This document shows positions 18,998-30,192 of a stretch of DNA of 64,000 nt, in pieces. The position numbers were made by a program, and so were the translations under genes. Position 1 is the stretch's first letter. Every line of letters starts with the position of its first letter. This DNA is from Curtobacterium pusillum (GTDB lineage: Bacteria; Actinomycetota; Actinomycetes; Actinomycetales; Microbacteriaceae): the NCBI RefSeq assembly GCF_007680845.1, contig NZ_VEIY01000001.1:194227-258226 (forward strand), given 5' to 3'. The notes under the pieces are model-generated. The model made no database searches, was not told the origin of the DNA, and saw only the letters and a program-made list of their open reading frames with translations.

Positions 18998-21670
18998 ATG
19001 ACCCTCGAACGCGAGGAACTCCGCGACGACTGGACCGTCACCATCGCAGGGGACGCCGTGCCCGCGGGTGCGCCGGACGGCATCGCGGAGCGCACCATCC
19101 GGGCCACGGTCCCGGGGCAGGTGCACACCGACCTCGAGCGTGAAGGGCTGCTGGCCGACCCGACGTTCGACCGGAACGAGGACGCCGGCAAGTGGGTGGG
19201 CCGGGCGGACTGGTCCTACCGCCGCACGGTCGACGTCGACCCGAAGGGCTTCGAGCGCGTCGACCTCGTGTGCGACGGCCTCGACACGGTGTCGGAACTC
19301 AGCCTGGACGGCGTCGTGATCGGGACGACGCGCAACATGCACCGTCGCTACCGCTTCGACGCGCGTGACCAGACCGGGGGCGTCGGGCGAGGCACGAAGG
19401 CGCTCGAGATCCTCTTCGAGTCGCCGTACCGGGAAGCCGGACGGGTGGCGGCACGGGCCGGGAGCATGCCGGGCCCGTACGACGAGCCGTTCCCGTACAT
19501 CCGCAAGATGGCGTCGAACTTCGGGTGGGACTGGGGGCTCACCGCAGTGACGAGCGGCCCGTGGCGTCCGGTCGCGGTCGAGCGGTGGTCGACGGCACGG
19601 CTGCGCGAGGTCCGTCCGCTGGTCGACGTCGAGGCGGGGGAGGGCGTGCTCGACGCGCACATCACCGTCGAGCGCTCCGGGTTGAACGACCTCGACCAGG
19701 ACGGCGAGGACGACGACCTCGTGCTCGTCGTCACGGTGAGCGGCGGCACGGCGGAGGGCGGCACGACCAGGCAGCGCTCCCGGGCGCAGCTCACCCCGAA
19801 GGACGACGAGACCGTGGTCACGGTCCGGGTGCCGGAGGTGCAGCGCTGGTGGCCGCGCGGCTACGGCGCGCAGGACCGGTACGACGTGGTCGTGGAGCTG
19901 CAGACGGTCGACGGCGAGGTCCTCGACCGCGAGACCTTCCGGACCGGCTTCCGGTCGACGCGCGTGGACACGACGGCGGACGCCGTCGGCAAGCCCTTCA
20001 CCATCCACGTCAACGGGACGCTCATCGACGTCCGTGGCGTGAACTGGATCCCGGACGACGTCATCGTCTCGCGGGTGGACCGCGCGCGGGTGGCCGGTCG
20101 GCTCGGTGCCGCGGTCGACCTCAACGTGAACCTCGTCCGTGTCTGGGGCGGCGGGGTCTACGAGTCCGACGACTTCTACGACGTCTGCGACGAGCTCGGC
20201 CTGCTCGTCTGGCAGGACTTCCCGTTCGCGTGTTCGGCCTACCCCGAGGTCGAACCGATCCGCAGCGAGGTCATCGCCGAGGCCCGCGACAACGTGGCCC
20301 GGCTGTCCCGCCACCCGTCGCTCGTGCTGTGGAACGGCAACAACGAGAACATCTGGCTGCACGACGTGGACGGCTGGGGCGAGGAGCTCGGGGACCGCGG
20401 CTGGGGCCTCGACTACTACCTCGACCTGCTGCCGACGATCGTCGACGCGGTGGACCCGTCGCGCTTCTACACGGTGGCGTCGCCGTGGTCCGGCTCCGAG
20501 TCGCTCTTCGCGAACGACGTCGACAACGAGACGCACCACTCGTGGGACGTCTGGAACCGCCTGTCCGACGACCACTACCGCGATTCCGTCCCGCGGTTCG
20601 TGTCCGAGTTCGGCTGGCAGGCGCCGCCCGCGTGGCGCACGCTGCGGGACGCGGTGCGGGACTCTCCGATGCGGGCCGACTCCGCCGGGGTCGTGCACCA
20701 CCAGAAGGCGGCCGACGGCATGGCCAAGCTGGCCCGGGGCATCGCGCCGCGGTTCGGTTCGGTCGACCCCGCCGAGTTCGACCGGTGGCACTACCTCACG
20801 CAGCTCCAGCAGACGCGTGCGATCGCGACGGGCGTCGAGCATTGGCGGACGCACTGGCCGCGGAACGCCGGCGTGGTGGTCTGGCAGCTCAACGACCTGT
20901 GGTCGGTCTCGTCGTGGTCGGCGATCGACTCCGCGGGGCGGCTGAAGCCGCTGGCGCACGAGCTGCGTCGGCTCTACGACGACGTGCTGCTGACGATCCG
21001 ACCGGTCACCTCGTTCTCGGCGTCGGTGGGTCGGCCAGGAGGCGCGGATCGCCCGGAACCGTCGGCGCGCGCCGGTGAGACGGCCGAGTTGGGCCCCCTG
21101 GCCGACACGCTGTCCCTCGGGGTGTCGCCCGGCGCCTTCGGGAACGCACCGATCGAGGTCGCCGTGCGGTCGACCCGCACGGGCCACGACAGCGTCGTGC
21201 GGGTGCGTCGCATCTCGCTCGCGGGCACCGTGCTCGCCGAGGTCACGCTCCCCGTGCACCTCCCCACCGCCGGGGTCGCCGTGGTGTCGCTGCCGGAGTC
21301 GGTCGGCGTCGTGGACGACCCGACGAACGAACTCGTCGTGGCGGACATGGACTGGCGTCGGGCGGTCTGGACGCCGGCTCCCGACCAGGACATGCAGTGG
21401 CAGCCCGCCCGCTACCGGACGACCTTCACGCCGATCCCGGCCGGTGAGGGCGACGGACTCGACCTGGTCGTCGAGGCGGACTCGCTCGTGCGGGACCTCC
21501 TGATCCAGCCGGACCGGGTCGCGCCCGATGGTGCCGTGGACCGCGGGTTCATGACGCTGCTGCCCGGGGAGCGCGTCTCCTACCGCCTGCACGGCGTGAC
21601 CGAGGCGGACGTCCCGGCGCTCACGGCAGAACCGGTCACCTGGACCCTGGACCGCGTCATCGGCCGCTGA
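18998..21670 (+). CDS. Beta-mannosidase, glycoside hydrolase family 2
   Basis: 890 residues from ATG 18998 with AGAGAAGGA upstream. GH2 layout: N-terminal jelly roll (VPGQVHTDLEREGLL), immunoglobulin-like sandwich, and a TIM barrel containing the acid/base Glu in LVLWNGNNENIW and the nucleophile Glu in FVSEFGWQAPPAW. VRVWGGGVYE is characteristic of the mannosidase subgroup. No signal peptide, so cytosolic; it would hydrolyse imported beta-mannosides to mannose. Single gene with no adjacent transporter. Confidence 0.93.
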   Translation: MTLEREELRDDWTVTIAGDAVPAGAPDGIAERTIRATVPGQVHTDLEREGLLADPTFDRNEDAGKWVGRADWSYRRTVDVDPKGFERVDLVCDGLDTVSELSLDGVVIGTTRNMHRRYRFDARDQTGGVGRGTKALEILFESPYREAGRVAARAGSMPGPYDEPFPYIRKMASNFGWDWGLTAVTSGPWRPVAVERWSTARLREVRPLVDVEAGEGVLDAHITVERSGLNDLDQDGEDDDLVLVVTVSGGTAEGGTTRQRSRAQLTPKDDETVVTVRVPEVQRWWPRGYGAQDRYDVVVELQTVDGEVLDRETFRTGFRSTRVDTTADAVGKPFTIHVNGTLIDVRGVNWIPDDVIVSRVDRARVAGRLGAAVDLNVNLVRVWGGGVYESDDFYDVCDELGLLVWQDFPFACSAYPEVEPIRSEVIAEARDNVARLSRHPSLVLWNGNNENIWLHDVDGWGEELGDRGWGLDYYLDLLPTIVDAVDPSRFYTVASPWSGSESLFANDVDNETHHSWDVWNRLSDDHYRDSVPRFVSEFGWQAPPAWRTLRDAVRDSPMRADSAGVVHHQKAADGMAKLARGIAPRFGSVDPAEFDRWHYLTQLQQTRAIATGVEHWRTHWPRNAGVVVWQLNDLWSVSSWSAIDSAGRLKPLAHELRRLYDDVLLTIRPVTSFSASVGRPGGADRPEPSARAGETAELGPLADTLSLGVSPGAFGNAPIEVAVRSTRTGHDSVVRVRRISLAGTVLAEVTLPVHLPTAGVAVVSLPESVGVVDDPTNELVVADMDWRRAVWTPAPDQDMQWQPARYRTTFTPIPAGEGDGLDLVVEADSLVRDLLIQPDRVAPDGAVDRGFMTLLPGERVSYRLHGVTEADVPALTAEPVTWTLDRVIGR

Positions 21671-21806
21671 GTCTGGGTGAACGGTGTCCGTCGGGGGCCC
21701 GGCCTGTGATTCCCGCGGCGCGGGAGTTACGATGGGGAGACACGGACTTCCGCCGCCCGTGTCGACGACGACACGAGGACGGCGACCAGTTCCAGATCAA
21801 GGAGTC

Positions 21807-22079
21807 ATGATGCTCGGAAACCTCGGCGGCGTTCACCTGCTGATCATCCTCGGGATCGTCATCCTGCTGTTCGGCGCGACCAAGCTTCCCGCGCTCGCCA
21901 AGGGCCTCGGCCAGTCGATCAACATCTTCAAGAAGGAGATGGGCAACGACGACAAGAAGACCGCCGGCGAACCGGGCGCGCAGAACACCACGGTGCAGAA
22001 CACGGCGGCCGAGCCGACGCCCCAGCCGGTCGTCAACCCTGGCCCCTCGGTCCAGCCGAACTCGGACTCCCGCAACTAG
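21807..22079 (+). CDS. tatA: Twin-arginine translocase subunit TatA/E
   Basis: 90 residues from ATG 21807 or 21810, with AAGGAG just upstream. One N-terminal membrane helix ([20 protein letters not shown]) with the conserved FG-x-KLP hinge, an amphipathic helix ([17 protein letters not shown]) and a disordered polar tail. Forms the Tat pore with TatB and TatC, which are not in this window. Presumably serves Tat substrates, perhaps including the RR-signal beta-helix proteins here (inference). Confidence 0.93.
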   Translation: MMLGNLGGVHLLIILGIVILLFGATKLPALAKGLGQSINIFKKEMGNDDKKTAGEPGAQNTTVQNTAAEPTPQPVVNPGPSVQPNSDSRN

Positions 22080-22102
22080 GACCCCAGCCCCGTCCTGTCG
22101 GC

Positions 22103-22186
22103 AGCCCCCGCGACCACTTCCGGTCGCGGGGGCTTCGTCCTGTCCGAGGTCGGCAGGCGGGGCGGTCCGGGCGACCACTTGGTCGC
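22103..22186 (+). terminator. tatA terminator and truncated second copy
   Basis: A 13-bp perfect stem (22103-22115 with 22122-22134, loop ACTTCC) follows tatA. A shorter hairpin at 22171-22186 repeats the same core (GACCACTT then GGTCGCGGGGGCTTCGTC), as though the terminator was partly duplicated. Confidence 0.7.
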
Positions 22187-22273
22187 GGGGGCTTCGTCGT
22201 GCCCGTGCATCCGCGGGCAGAGGGGGAGGACGAGGGACACGCTGGCCGTCGCCCGATGCCGCAGGATGAGCAC

Positions 22274-23704
22274 ATGACGACCCCGCCACCCGCAGCCCCG
22301 GCAGCGGCCACCGCCCCACTCCGCGACGACCGCCGGGTCGTGCTGGTCGTGGCGATCCTGTCGTCGTTCGTCGTCGGACTCGACTCGAGCGTCGTGAACG
22401 TGGCGCTCCCCGCCATCCGGGACGAACTCGGCGGTGGACTCGTCGTGCAGCAGTGGACGGTCGACGCCTACCTGGTGACGCTCGGCTCGCTCATCCTCGT
22501 CGCCGGGTCGCTGTCCGACCTGTTCGGCCGGGTCCGGATCATCACGTGGGGGCTCGTCGTCTTCGGGATCGCCTCGGTCGGGTGCGCGATCGCACCGTCC
22601 GGCGAGGTCCTCATCGTCGCCCGGGCGCTGCAGGGTGTCGGCGGGGCGCTCGTGACGCCGAGCGCACTCGCCCTCATCGTCGCGGCGTTCCGGGGAGCGG
22701 CGCAGACGAAGGCGATCGGGACGTGGACGGCGTGGTCGAGCGCGGCGACGATCCTCGGCCCCGTGGTCGGCGGCCTCATCGTGGACGGCATCGGGTGGCG
22801 GTGGATCTTCGTGCTGACGGCGGTGCCGATCGCGGTGACGATCCCCCTCGTGCGTCGTATCTCCGCCGAGGTCCGGGTCGGCCCGCACGCCCGGGTCGAC
22901 GTCGTCGGCGCCGTGCTGGCCGTCCTGGGGGTCGGCGGCGTGGTGCTCGGACTCATCGAGCAGGAGCGGCTCGGGTGGAACGCCCCGGTCGTGGTCGCCG
23001 CGTTGGTCGTCGGCGGGATCGCACTCGTGGCGTTCGTCCCGTGGGAGCTGCGCGTGACGCGGGCCCACGGTTCGCCGCTCGTGCCGCTCGAGCTCTTCCG
23101 CGCGCGGAACTTCACGGTCGGGAACCTCGCGACGCTGTCGATCTACGGCGCCCTCGGGATGGTGTTCTTCGTGGTGACGCTGTTCCTGCAGGAGGTCTGG
23201 CACTTCCCGGCCTGGCTCGCCGGCCTCGCGACGCTGCCTCCGACCGTGATGCTCCTGCTCCTCTCGACCACGGTCGGCGCGTTCGCCGGCCGCTACGGTC
23301 CACGGTGGTTCATGGCCGCCGGCCCGACGGTCGCGGCGATCGGGGCGCTCCTGCTCCTGTTGGCCGGGGACGAGCCGGTCGGGTACTGGTGGTCGGTGCT
23401 CCCCGGGCTCGTGCTCATCGGCGCCGGGATCGCCCTGATGGTGACGCCCCTGACGAGCGCGGTCCTGGGGTCGGTCCCGCAGTCCGAAGCGGGAGCGGGC
23501 TCCGCGGTGAACAACGCGATCGCCCGGATCGCGGGACTCGTCATGGTGGCGCTCGCCGGGGTCGTGCTCGGCGGTGGGGTGAGCGTCGCCGGGCTGCACC
23601 GCGGGATGATCGCGATCGCCGTCCTGCTCGTCGCCGGCGCGGTCGTGAGCGCCGTCGGGATCCGCAACCCACGACCGGAATACGCCGCGCCGGACGCAAG
23701 TTGA
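22274..23704 (+). CDS. MFS drug-export-type transporter (DHA2, 14 TM)
   Basis: 476 residues from ATG 22274 (AGGATGAG upstream); a GTG at 22199 would add 25 non-hydrophobic residues. Fourteen predicted membrane helices with EmrB/QacA family signatures: DSSVVNVALPAI in helix 1, QWTVDAYLVTLGSL in helix 2, motif A GSLSDLFGRVR, and PVVGGLIVDGIGWRWIF in helix 5. Proton-driven efflux of hydrophobic or cationic compounds is the family role. The stop codon lies inside the HAIR operator of clpB. Confidence 0.9.
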   Translation: MTTPPPAAPAAATAPLRDDRRVVLVVAILSSFVVGLDSSVVNVALPAIRDELGGGLVVQQWTVDAYLVTLGSLILVAGSLSDLFGRVRIITWGLVVFGIASVGCAIAPSGEVLIVARALQGVGGALVTPSALALIVAAFRGAAQTKAIGTWTAWSSAATILGPVVGGLIVDGIGWRWIFVLTAVPIAVTIPLVRRISAEVRVGPHARVDVVGAVLAVLGVGGVVLGLIEQERLGWNAPVVVAALVVGGIALVAFVPWELRVTRAHGSPLVPLELFRARNFTVGNLATLSIYGALGMVFFVVTLFLQEVWHFPAWLAGLATLPPTVMLLLLSTTVGAFAGRYGPRWFMAAGPTVAAIGALLLLLAGDEPVGYWWSVLPGLVLIGAGIALMVTPLTSAVLGSVPQSEAGAGSAVNNAIARIAGLVMVALAGVVLGGGVSVAGLHRGMIAIAVLLVAGAVVSAVGIRNPRPEYAAPDAS

Positions 23705-23720
23705 GTGGAGTAGACTCAAC
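23700..23720 (+). promoter_or_regulatory. HAIR operator of clpB (perfect palindrome)
   Basis: GTTGAGT-N7-ACTCAAC, a perfect 7-bp inverted repeat with the 7-bp spacing of HspR HAIR elements. It overlaps the stop codon of the preceding transporter gene and lies 32 bp before the clpB start. It shares GTTGAGT and spacing with the dnaK element at 1406-1426, so clpB is predicted to belong to the HspR regulon. Confidence 0.85.
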
Positions 23721-23752
23721 TACACGACCACCGCAAGGAAAGGACGGAACGC

Positions 23753-25921
<2,169 letters not shown>

Positions 25922-25936
25922 CGCTGGTCCCGTCGA

Positions 25937-25949
25937 GGGGGGGGGGGGG
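25937..25949 (+). repeat. Run of 13 G residues
   Basis: Thirteen consecutive G bases lie 16 bp after the clpB stop, followed by a left arm of the dispersed GACGGGAGGCGCGG palindrome (about 25954-25968) without its right arm. A run this long is prone to slippage and to assembly or sequencing error. Confidence 0.9.
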
Positions 25950-26016
25950 CGGCGGACGGGAGGCGCGGTGCCGGTGCCTGGGACCGGCTCGGCCACGCCG
26001 GGCTAGCGTCCAGGGC

Positions 26017-26571
26017 ATGCCTGAACTCCGCCTGTTCCGTCGCCTCACCGAGACCGTCGAGCACGCCAGCGTGCTCGACAAGGCCGTCGACATCGACCGC
26101 GCCGTCGTCAACGCCCTCGCGAAGCCGAAGGCCCTCCGCCAGCTGCTGCACGGTGTGCCGTTCGGACACCCCCTGCACCCGCTCATGGTGCAGGTTCCGC
26201 TCGGGGCGTGGATCTCGGCGGCGGTCCTCGACCTGCTCGGCGGGAAGGGCAACGCGAAAGCGGCGAAGACCCTCGTGGGCGTCGGGCTCGTGTCCGCGAG
26301 CAGCGCCTCGGTCGCCGGGTACGTCGACTGGTCCGAGCTCGACCGCGAGCAGCTCCGGACGGGCTGGGTGCACCAGGCGGTGAACTGGGCGGGCATCTCG
26401 CTGTACGGACTGTCGTGGCTGCAGCGGAAGCGCGGGAACCACGGCGCCGGGAAGCTGCTCGGGTTTGCCGGGCTGACGATCGTCGGCGTCGGTGGGTACC
26501 TCGGCGGCCACCTGGCGTACCGGCAGCGCGCGGGTGTCAGCCGCAGCGGTGAGGTGCCGTTCGACGCCTGA
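26017..26571 (+). CDS. DUF2231 membrane protein
   Basis: 184 residues. The DUF2231 signature HGVPFGHPLHPLMVQVPLGAW is followed by four hydrophobic segments (WISAAVLDLLGG, TLVGVGLVSASSASVAGYVDW, AVNWAGISLYGLSWL, LGFAGLTIVGVGGYLGGHLAY). Function of the family is not established; such proteins are often near redox or stress genes. Own promoter likely; the next gene is 40 bp downstream. Confidence 0.85.
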   Translation: MPELRLFRRLTETVEHASVLDKAVDIDRAVVNALAKPKALRQLLHGVPFGHPLHPLMVQVPLGAWISAAVLDLLGGKGNAKAAKTLVGVGLVSASSASVAGYVDWSELDREQLRTGWVHQAVNWAGISLYGLSWLQRKRGNHGAGKLLGFAGLTIVGVGGYLGGHLAYRQRAGVSRSGEVPFDA

Positions 26572-26612
26572 TCGTTACACCGGCGATACACCAGATGCGG
26601 AATGCTGGTGGC

Positions 26613-26735
26613 ATGGAGCACCACAGCATCCACACAATCCCCCTCGCCGTCGTACCCGGCCCCGGCGGGGTCGAGTTCGTGATCCGCATCGACGAGCACG
26701 CCGGCCAGGTCCACATCGACCCGGCCGTCGGCTAG
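26613..26735 (+). CDS. Possible 40-aa leader peptide before two-component operon
   Basis: An ATG frame encodes 40 residues (MEHHSIHTIPLAVVPGPGG ... HIDPAVG), ending 16 bp before the response regulator start. The ribosome site is weak (CTGGTGG). Composition is protein-like and the frame fills the gap neatly, but there are no recognisable features. Could be a coupled leader or chance. Confidence 0.4.
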   Translation: MEHHSIHTIPLAVVPGPGGVEFVIRIDEHAGQVHIDPAVG

Positions 26736-26751
26736 ACAGCGACGGCCGCGC

Positions 26752-27405
26752 GTGCGCGTCCTCGTCGTCGACGACGAGATCGCCCTCGCCGACCTGGTCG
26801 CGAAGGGCCTGACCCGGCAGGACATGGCCGTGGACGTCGCGTACCGCGGCGACCATGCGGACGAACTCCTGGCGGTGAACGACTACGACGTCGTCGTGCT
26901 CGACCGGGACGTCCCCGGACTCCACGGCGACGAGGTGGCCCGGCGTCTCGCGGGGCGCGGGAGCCTCACCCGGATCATCATGCTCACGGCCGCGACGACG
27001 CTGTCCGACCGGGTGCACGGGCTCGAGCTCGGGGCCGACGACTACCTCGCGAAGCCGTTCGAGTACCCCGAGCTCGTCGCACGGGTCCGGGCTCTCGGGC
27101 GGCGCAGCGTGGCTCCGGTCGCACCCGTGCTCGAGCGCAGCGGCCTGCTCGTGGACACGAACCGGCGGATCGCCACGAGGGACGGCCGACCGCTCGACCT
27201 CACGTCGAAGGAGCTCGGCGTGCTCGAGACGCTGCTGCGTGCGGACGGGCGCATCGTCCCGGCGGAAGAGCTCCTCGAGAAGGTCTGGGACATGAACATC
27301 GACCCGTTCACCGCGGCGGTGCGGGTGACGATGTCGAAGCTCCGCCGGAAGCTCGGCGAGCCCGATCCGATCCGGACGGTGCCGGGTCAGGGCTACGCGC
27401 TGTGA
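26752..27405 (+). CDS. OmpR/PhoB-family response regulator
   Basis: 217 residues from GTG 26752. Receiver domain 1-115 with acidic pocket VLVVDDE, phosphoacceptor Asp in VVVLDRDVPG, the Thr switch in MLTA and the conserved Lys in LAKPFEY. The C-terminal winged helix (LDLTSKELGVLETLLR; FTAAVRVTMSKLRRKLGEP) binds DNA. Cognate kinase follows with a 4-bp GTGA overlap. Probably controls its own operon of lipoprotein and ABC exporter. Confidence 0.95.
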   Translation: MRVLVVDDEIALADLVAKGLTRQDMAVDVAYRGDHADELLAVNDYDVVVLDRDVPGLHGDEVARRLAGRGSLTRIIMLTAATTLSDRVHGLELGADDYLAKPFEYPELVARVRALGRRSVAPVAPVLERSGLLVDTNRRIATRDGRPLDLTSKELGVLETLLRADGRIVPAEELLEKVWDMNIDPFTAAVRVTMSKLRRKLGEPDPIRTVPGQGYAL

Positions 27406-28598
27406 TCCGGGCACGTCGGACCTGGAGCATCCGGGCCCGGACGGCCGTGGTGTTCGCCCTCGCGGCGATGGCGCTCGCATCCGGCGTCGTCGTGTTCTCG
27501 AACCTGATGTCCCAGGCGGGCCTCGGGTCGGAACTCGCGATGGCCGTCCAGACGAGCGAGGCCGCCGCCGGGGACGTCTCCGCACCGGCGACCGGGCCGG
27601 GACGCGCCGGCGGTGAGCGCGCCAGCGTCGCGGTGGTGCGGGCCGTCGCGACGCAGCAGTGGCAGTGGTCGGCGATCGGGGTCGCCGGCGCGGGGGCGGT
27701 CGCCGGCGGGGTCGGCTGGCTCCTCAGCCGTCGGATGCTCCGCCCGATCGACCGGATCACGGCGACCGCGAACCGGATCACCGCGTCGAACCTGCACGAG
27801 CGCATCGACCTCGGCGGACCGGACGACGAGCTCCGCCGGCTGTCCCGGACGATCGACGACCTGCTCGACCGGTTGCAGACCGCTTTCGAGAGCCAACGCC
27901 GGTTCGTCGCCCAGGCGTCGCACGAGCTCCGGACCCCGCTCGCCGTCCAGCGGGCAGCGGTGCAGATCGGCCTGCACGACGGCGCCGACCCCGACGACGT
28001 CCGGACCACCCGGGACGAACTGCTCGAGCAGAACCGGCGCACCGAGCACCTCGTCGAGTCGCTCCTCGTCCTCGCCGAGGCCGATCGGGGCTTCGTGGGT
28101 GACGGGAGCGCGGTGGACCTGGCGGCGCTCGCCGACGACGTGCTGGCGGGCGCGGCGGGAACCGCGCACGAGGCGGGCGTGCAGCTGGTGCACGAGGGGG
28201 GAGTCGTGCCTCCAGACCGACTCCTGCTCGGCGAACCGACGCTCGTCCGGCAGCTCCTCGTCAACCTCGTCGGCAACGCCGTCGAGTACAACGAACCGGG
28301 TGGGTTCGTCCGGGTCCGCACGCGTGCCGACGGGTTCGTCGTCGAGAACTCCGGTCCGGTCGTGCCGCCCGAGGAAGCGCCGATGCTCGTCGAGCCCTTC
28401 CGACGGTGCGCTCCCGTGCCGTCCGGCACCCGGCACAGCGGCCTCGGGCTCTCGATCGTCGCGTCGATCGTGCAGGCGCACGGATGGCAGCTCGAGGTCG
28501 TCGCGCGATCCGGGGGCGGGCTCCGCGTCGGTGTTTCGTCCGTGCAACCCGACGTGGACGGGGGCCGAAACAGCCGGTCCGCTGTGCTGGGGTCATGA
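27402..28598 (+). CDS. Sensor histidine kinase
   Basis: 398 residues. First membrane helix near residues 12-32, short extracellular loop of ~45 residues, second helix (SAIGVAGAGAVAGGVGWLL), HAMP linker (ITATANRITASNLHERIDL), His phosphorylation site FVAQASHELRTPLAVQR, and ATPase motifs LLVNLVGNAVEYN and HSGLGLSIVASIV. The small loop suggests membrane or intramembrane sensing, as in kinases that watch over cell-envelope-acting compounds. Start GTG overlaps the regulator stop; end overlaps the lipoprotein start (ATGA). Confidence 0.94.
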   Translation: MIRARRTWSIRARTAVVFALAAMALASGVVVFSNLMSQAGLGSELAMAVQTSEAAAGDVSAPATGPGRAGGERASVAVVRAVATQQWQWSAIGVAGAGAVAGGVGWLLSRRMLRPIDRITATANRITASNLHERIDLGGPDDELRRLSRTIDDLLDRLQTAFESQRRFVAQASHELRTPLAVQRAAVQIGLHDGADPDDVRTTRDELLEQNRRTEHLVESLLVLAEADRGFVGDGSAVDLAALADDVLAGAAGTAHEAGVQLVHEGGVVPPDRLLLGEPTLVRQLLVNLVGNAVEYNEPGGFVRVRTRADGFVVENSGPVVPPEEAPMLVEPFRRCAPVPSGTRHSGLGLSIVASIVQAHGWQLEVVARSGGGLRVGVSSVQPDVDGGRNSRSAVLGS

Positions 28599-29110
28599 CG
28601 CACACAACGACCACGACGACCACCCGCCGGACCCGCACGCTCGTCGCCCTCGCGACGCTCCTGCTCTTGCCGGGCGCGCTCACCGCGTGCTCCGGCGGCA
28701 CCCCTGACGACCACGAGACGAAGCCCGCCGGCGCCGGCGCTGGTGCGACCACCGCATCCTGCATGCGGGACAAGGGCTACGACATGGACGACCCCTCCAC
28801 GTCCGACGGCGGCATGAAGGTGTCGATCCCGGACGGCGTCGACAAGGAGCAGTGGCAGGAGGACATGGACGCGTGCCTGGGTGACGACGGCGGCGCCGGC
28901 GGGAGCGGCATGGCGAAGCCCGCCCCGGGCGTCGACGCGAAGTCCGGGCAGGTCGCGAAGTGCATCCGGGACGCCGGGTTCTCCGACTACCCGGACGACA
29001 TGGACGCTCGGTCGAAGTACCGGGCGGCGGACCAGGACGCGTTCGAGACCGCCGCGCAGGAGTGCAGCGACGAAGCGTTCGGTGACGACGCGACCGGAGC
29101 GACCCGGTGA
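28595..29110 (+). CDS. Lipoprotein with duplicated Cys motif
   Basis: 171 residues from ATG 28595. Lipobox LTAC after a hydrophobic signal (LVALATLLLLPGALTAC). The mature part carries two related segments of ~45 residues: SCMRDKGYDMDDP ... DACLGDD and KCIRDAGFSDYPDD ... QECSDEAFGDD. Each has a Cys-(Met/Ile)-Arg-Asp-x-Gly start and a later Cys, suggesting a disulfide-bonded repeat. Function unknown. Its place between the kinase and the membrane fusion protein suggests a sensing or accessory role for the ABC system. Confidence 0.75.
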   Translation: MTHTTTTTTTRRTRTLVALATLLLLPGALTACSGGTPDDHETKPAGAGAGATTASCMRDKGYDMDDPSTSDGGMKVSIPDGVDKEQWQEDMDACLGDDGGAGGSGMAKPAPGVDAKSGQVAKCIRDAGFSDYPDDMDARSKYRAADQDAFETAAQECSDEAFGDDATGATR

Positions 29111-30192
29111 CCGCCCGCAAGCGGCACCGAGCGACGATCGCGGGTGCGGCCATCGTGGCGACGCTCGCGATCGGTGCCGGTACCTGGGCGGTCGTCGATC
29201 CGTCAGTGCGCGCGTCGGCGTCGGCCGGTCGGCACGCGGACGGCGACAGCGAGCGCGGCGGAGGCCGTGCCGCGGGGGCGCAGTCGGCGACGGCGACCGT
29301 CGACCGGGGGGACCTGACCGACTCCAAGGTGTTCGCCGGGACCCTCGGCTACGGCGCCGCCCGCGGTGTCCCCGGAGCCGCCCAGGGCACGCTCACCTGG
29401 CTCCCGGAGCCCGGGCAGGTGATCCACCGGGACGACTTCCTCTACGCCGTCGACGAGCGCGGGGTGCGGTCGATGCACGGGACCGTGCCGGTCTGGCGGT
29501 CGCTCGAGCGCGGTCGCAAGGGGACCGACGTCCACCAGCTGAACGCGAACCTGGCCGCGCTCGGGTACGACGTCTCGGTCGACGACACGTTCGGTCCGCG
29601 CACGCAGCGGGCCGTCCGGCAGTGGCAACGGGACCGCGGCCACGAGCGGACGGGGGTGCTCACCGCGCGGGACATCGCGTTCGTGGACGGGGACGTCCGG
29701 GTCGGGACCGTCGGCGGGAAGCTCGGGCAGCCGTCCGGCGGGGACGTCGTCACGGTGACGAGCACGAAGCGCATCGTCACCGCGACGGTGTCGCAGCGCG
29801 AAGCCGAGCGGCTGGCGGTCGGCACGAAGGTCCAGGTCCGCATCAACGGCGCCGGTGCCCCGATGCCCGGCTCCGTCACGGGCGTGCAGCCGAGCACGGG
29901 CGAGGACGCCGGTTCGAAAGTGGACGTCGAGGTCTCCTTCGAAGCGGGGGACCGGAAGCTGCCCGCGGCCGCCTCGGCGCAGATCGACGCGACCGGTGTC
30001 ACGGAGCGCGACGTCCTGTCCGTTCCGATCGCCGCACTCGTCGCGGGGAGCGGCGGCCGGTACGCCGTCGACGTGGTGCGCCGCGACGGCACGACGAAGC
30101 GCGTCCGGGTCGAGACGGGGCTCGTGGCCGACGGTCGGGTGGCGGTCACCGGCGGCGTCGCCGAGGGCGACCGTGTGGTGGTGCCCCGGTGA
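29107..30192 (+). CDS. Membrane fusion protein with peptidoglycan-binding domain
   Basis: 361 residues. One N-terminal membrane anchor ([20 protein letters not shown]), then a HlyD/MacA-like biotinyl-lipoyl half ([22 protein letters not shown]). In place of the usual coiled-coil hairpin there is a PG_binding_1 domain ([24 protein letters not shown] ... [17 protein letters not shown]). The beta-barrel and proximal domain follow ([21 protein letters not shown] ... VEGDRVV type end). It would link the exporter to the cell wall. GTG start overlaps the lipoprotein stop. Confidence 0.88.
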   Translation: MTARKRHRATIAGAAIVATLAIGAGTWAVVDPSVRASASAGRHADGDSERGGGRAAGAQSATATVDRGDLTDSKVFAGTLGYGAARGVPGAAQGTLTWLPEPGQVIHRDDFLYAVDERGVRSMHGTVPVWRSLERGRKGTDVHQLNANLAALGYDVSVDDTFGPRTQRAVRQWQRDRGHERTGVLTARDIAFVDGDVRVGTVGGKLGQPSGGDVVTVTSTKRIVTATVSQREAERLAVGTKVQVRINGAGAPMPGSVTGVQPSTGEDAGSKVDVEVSFEAGDRKLPAAASAQIDATGVTERDVLSVPIAALVAGSGGRYAVDVVRRDGTTKRVRVETGLVADGRVAVTGGVAEGDRVVVPR

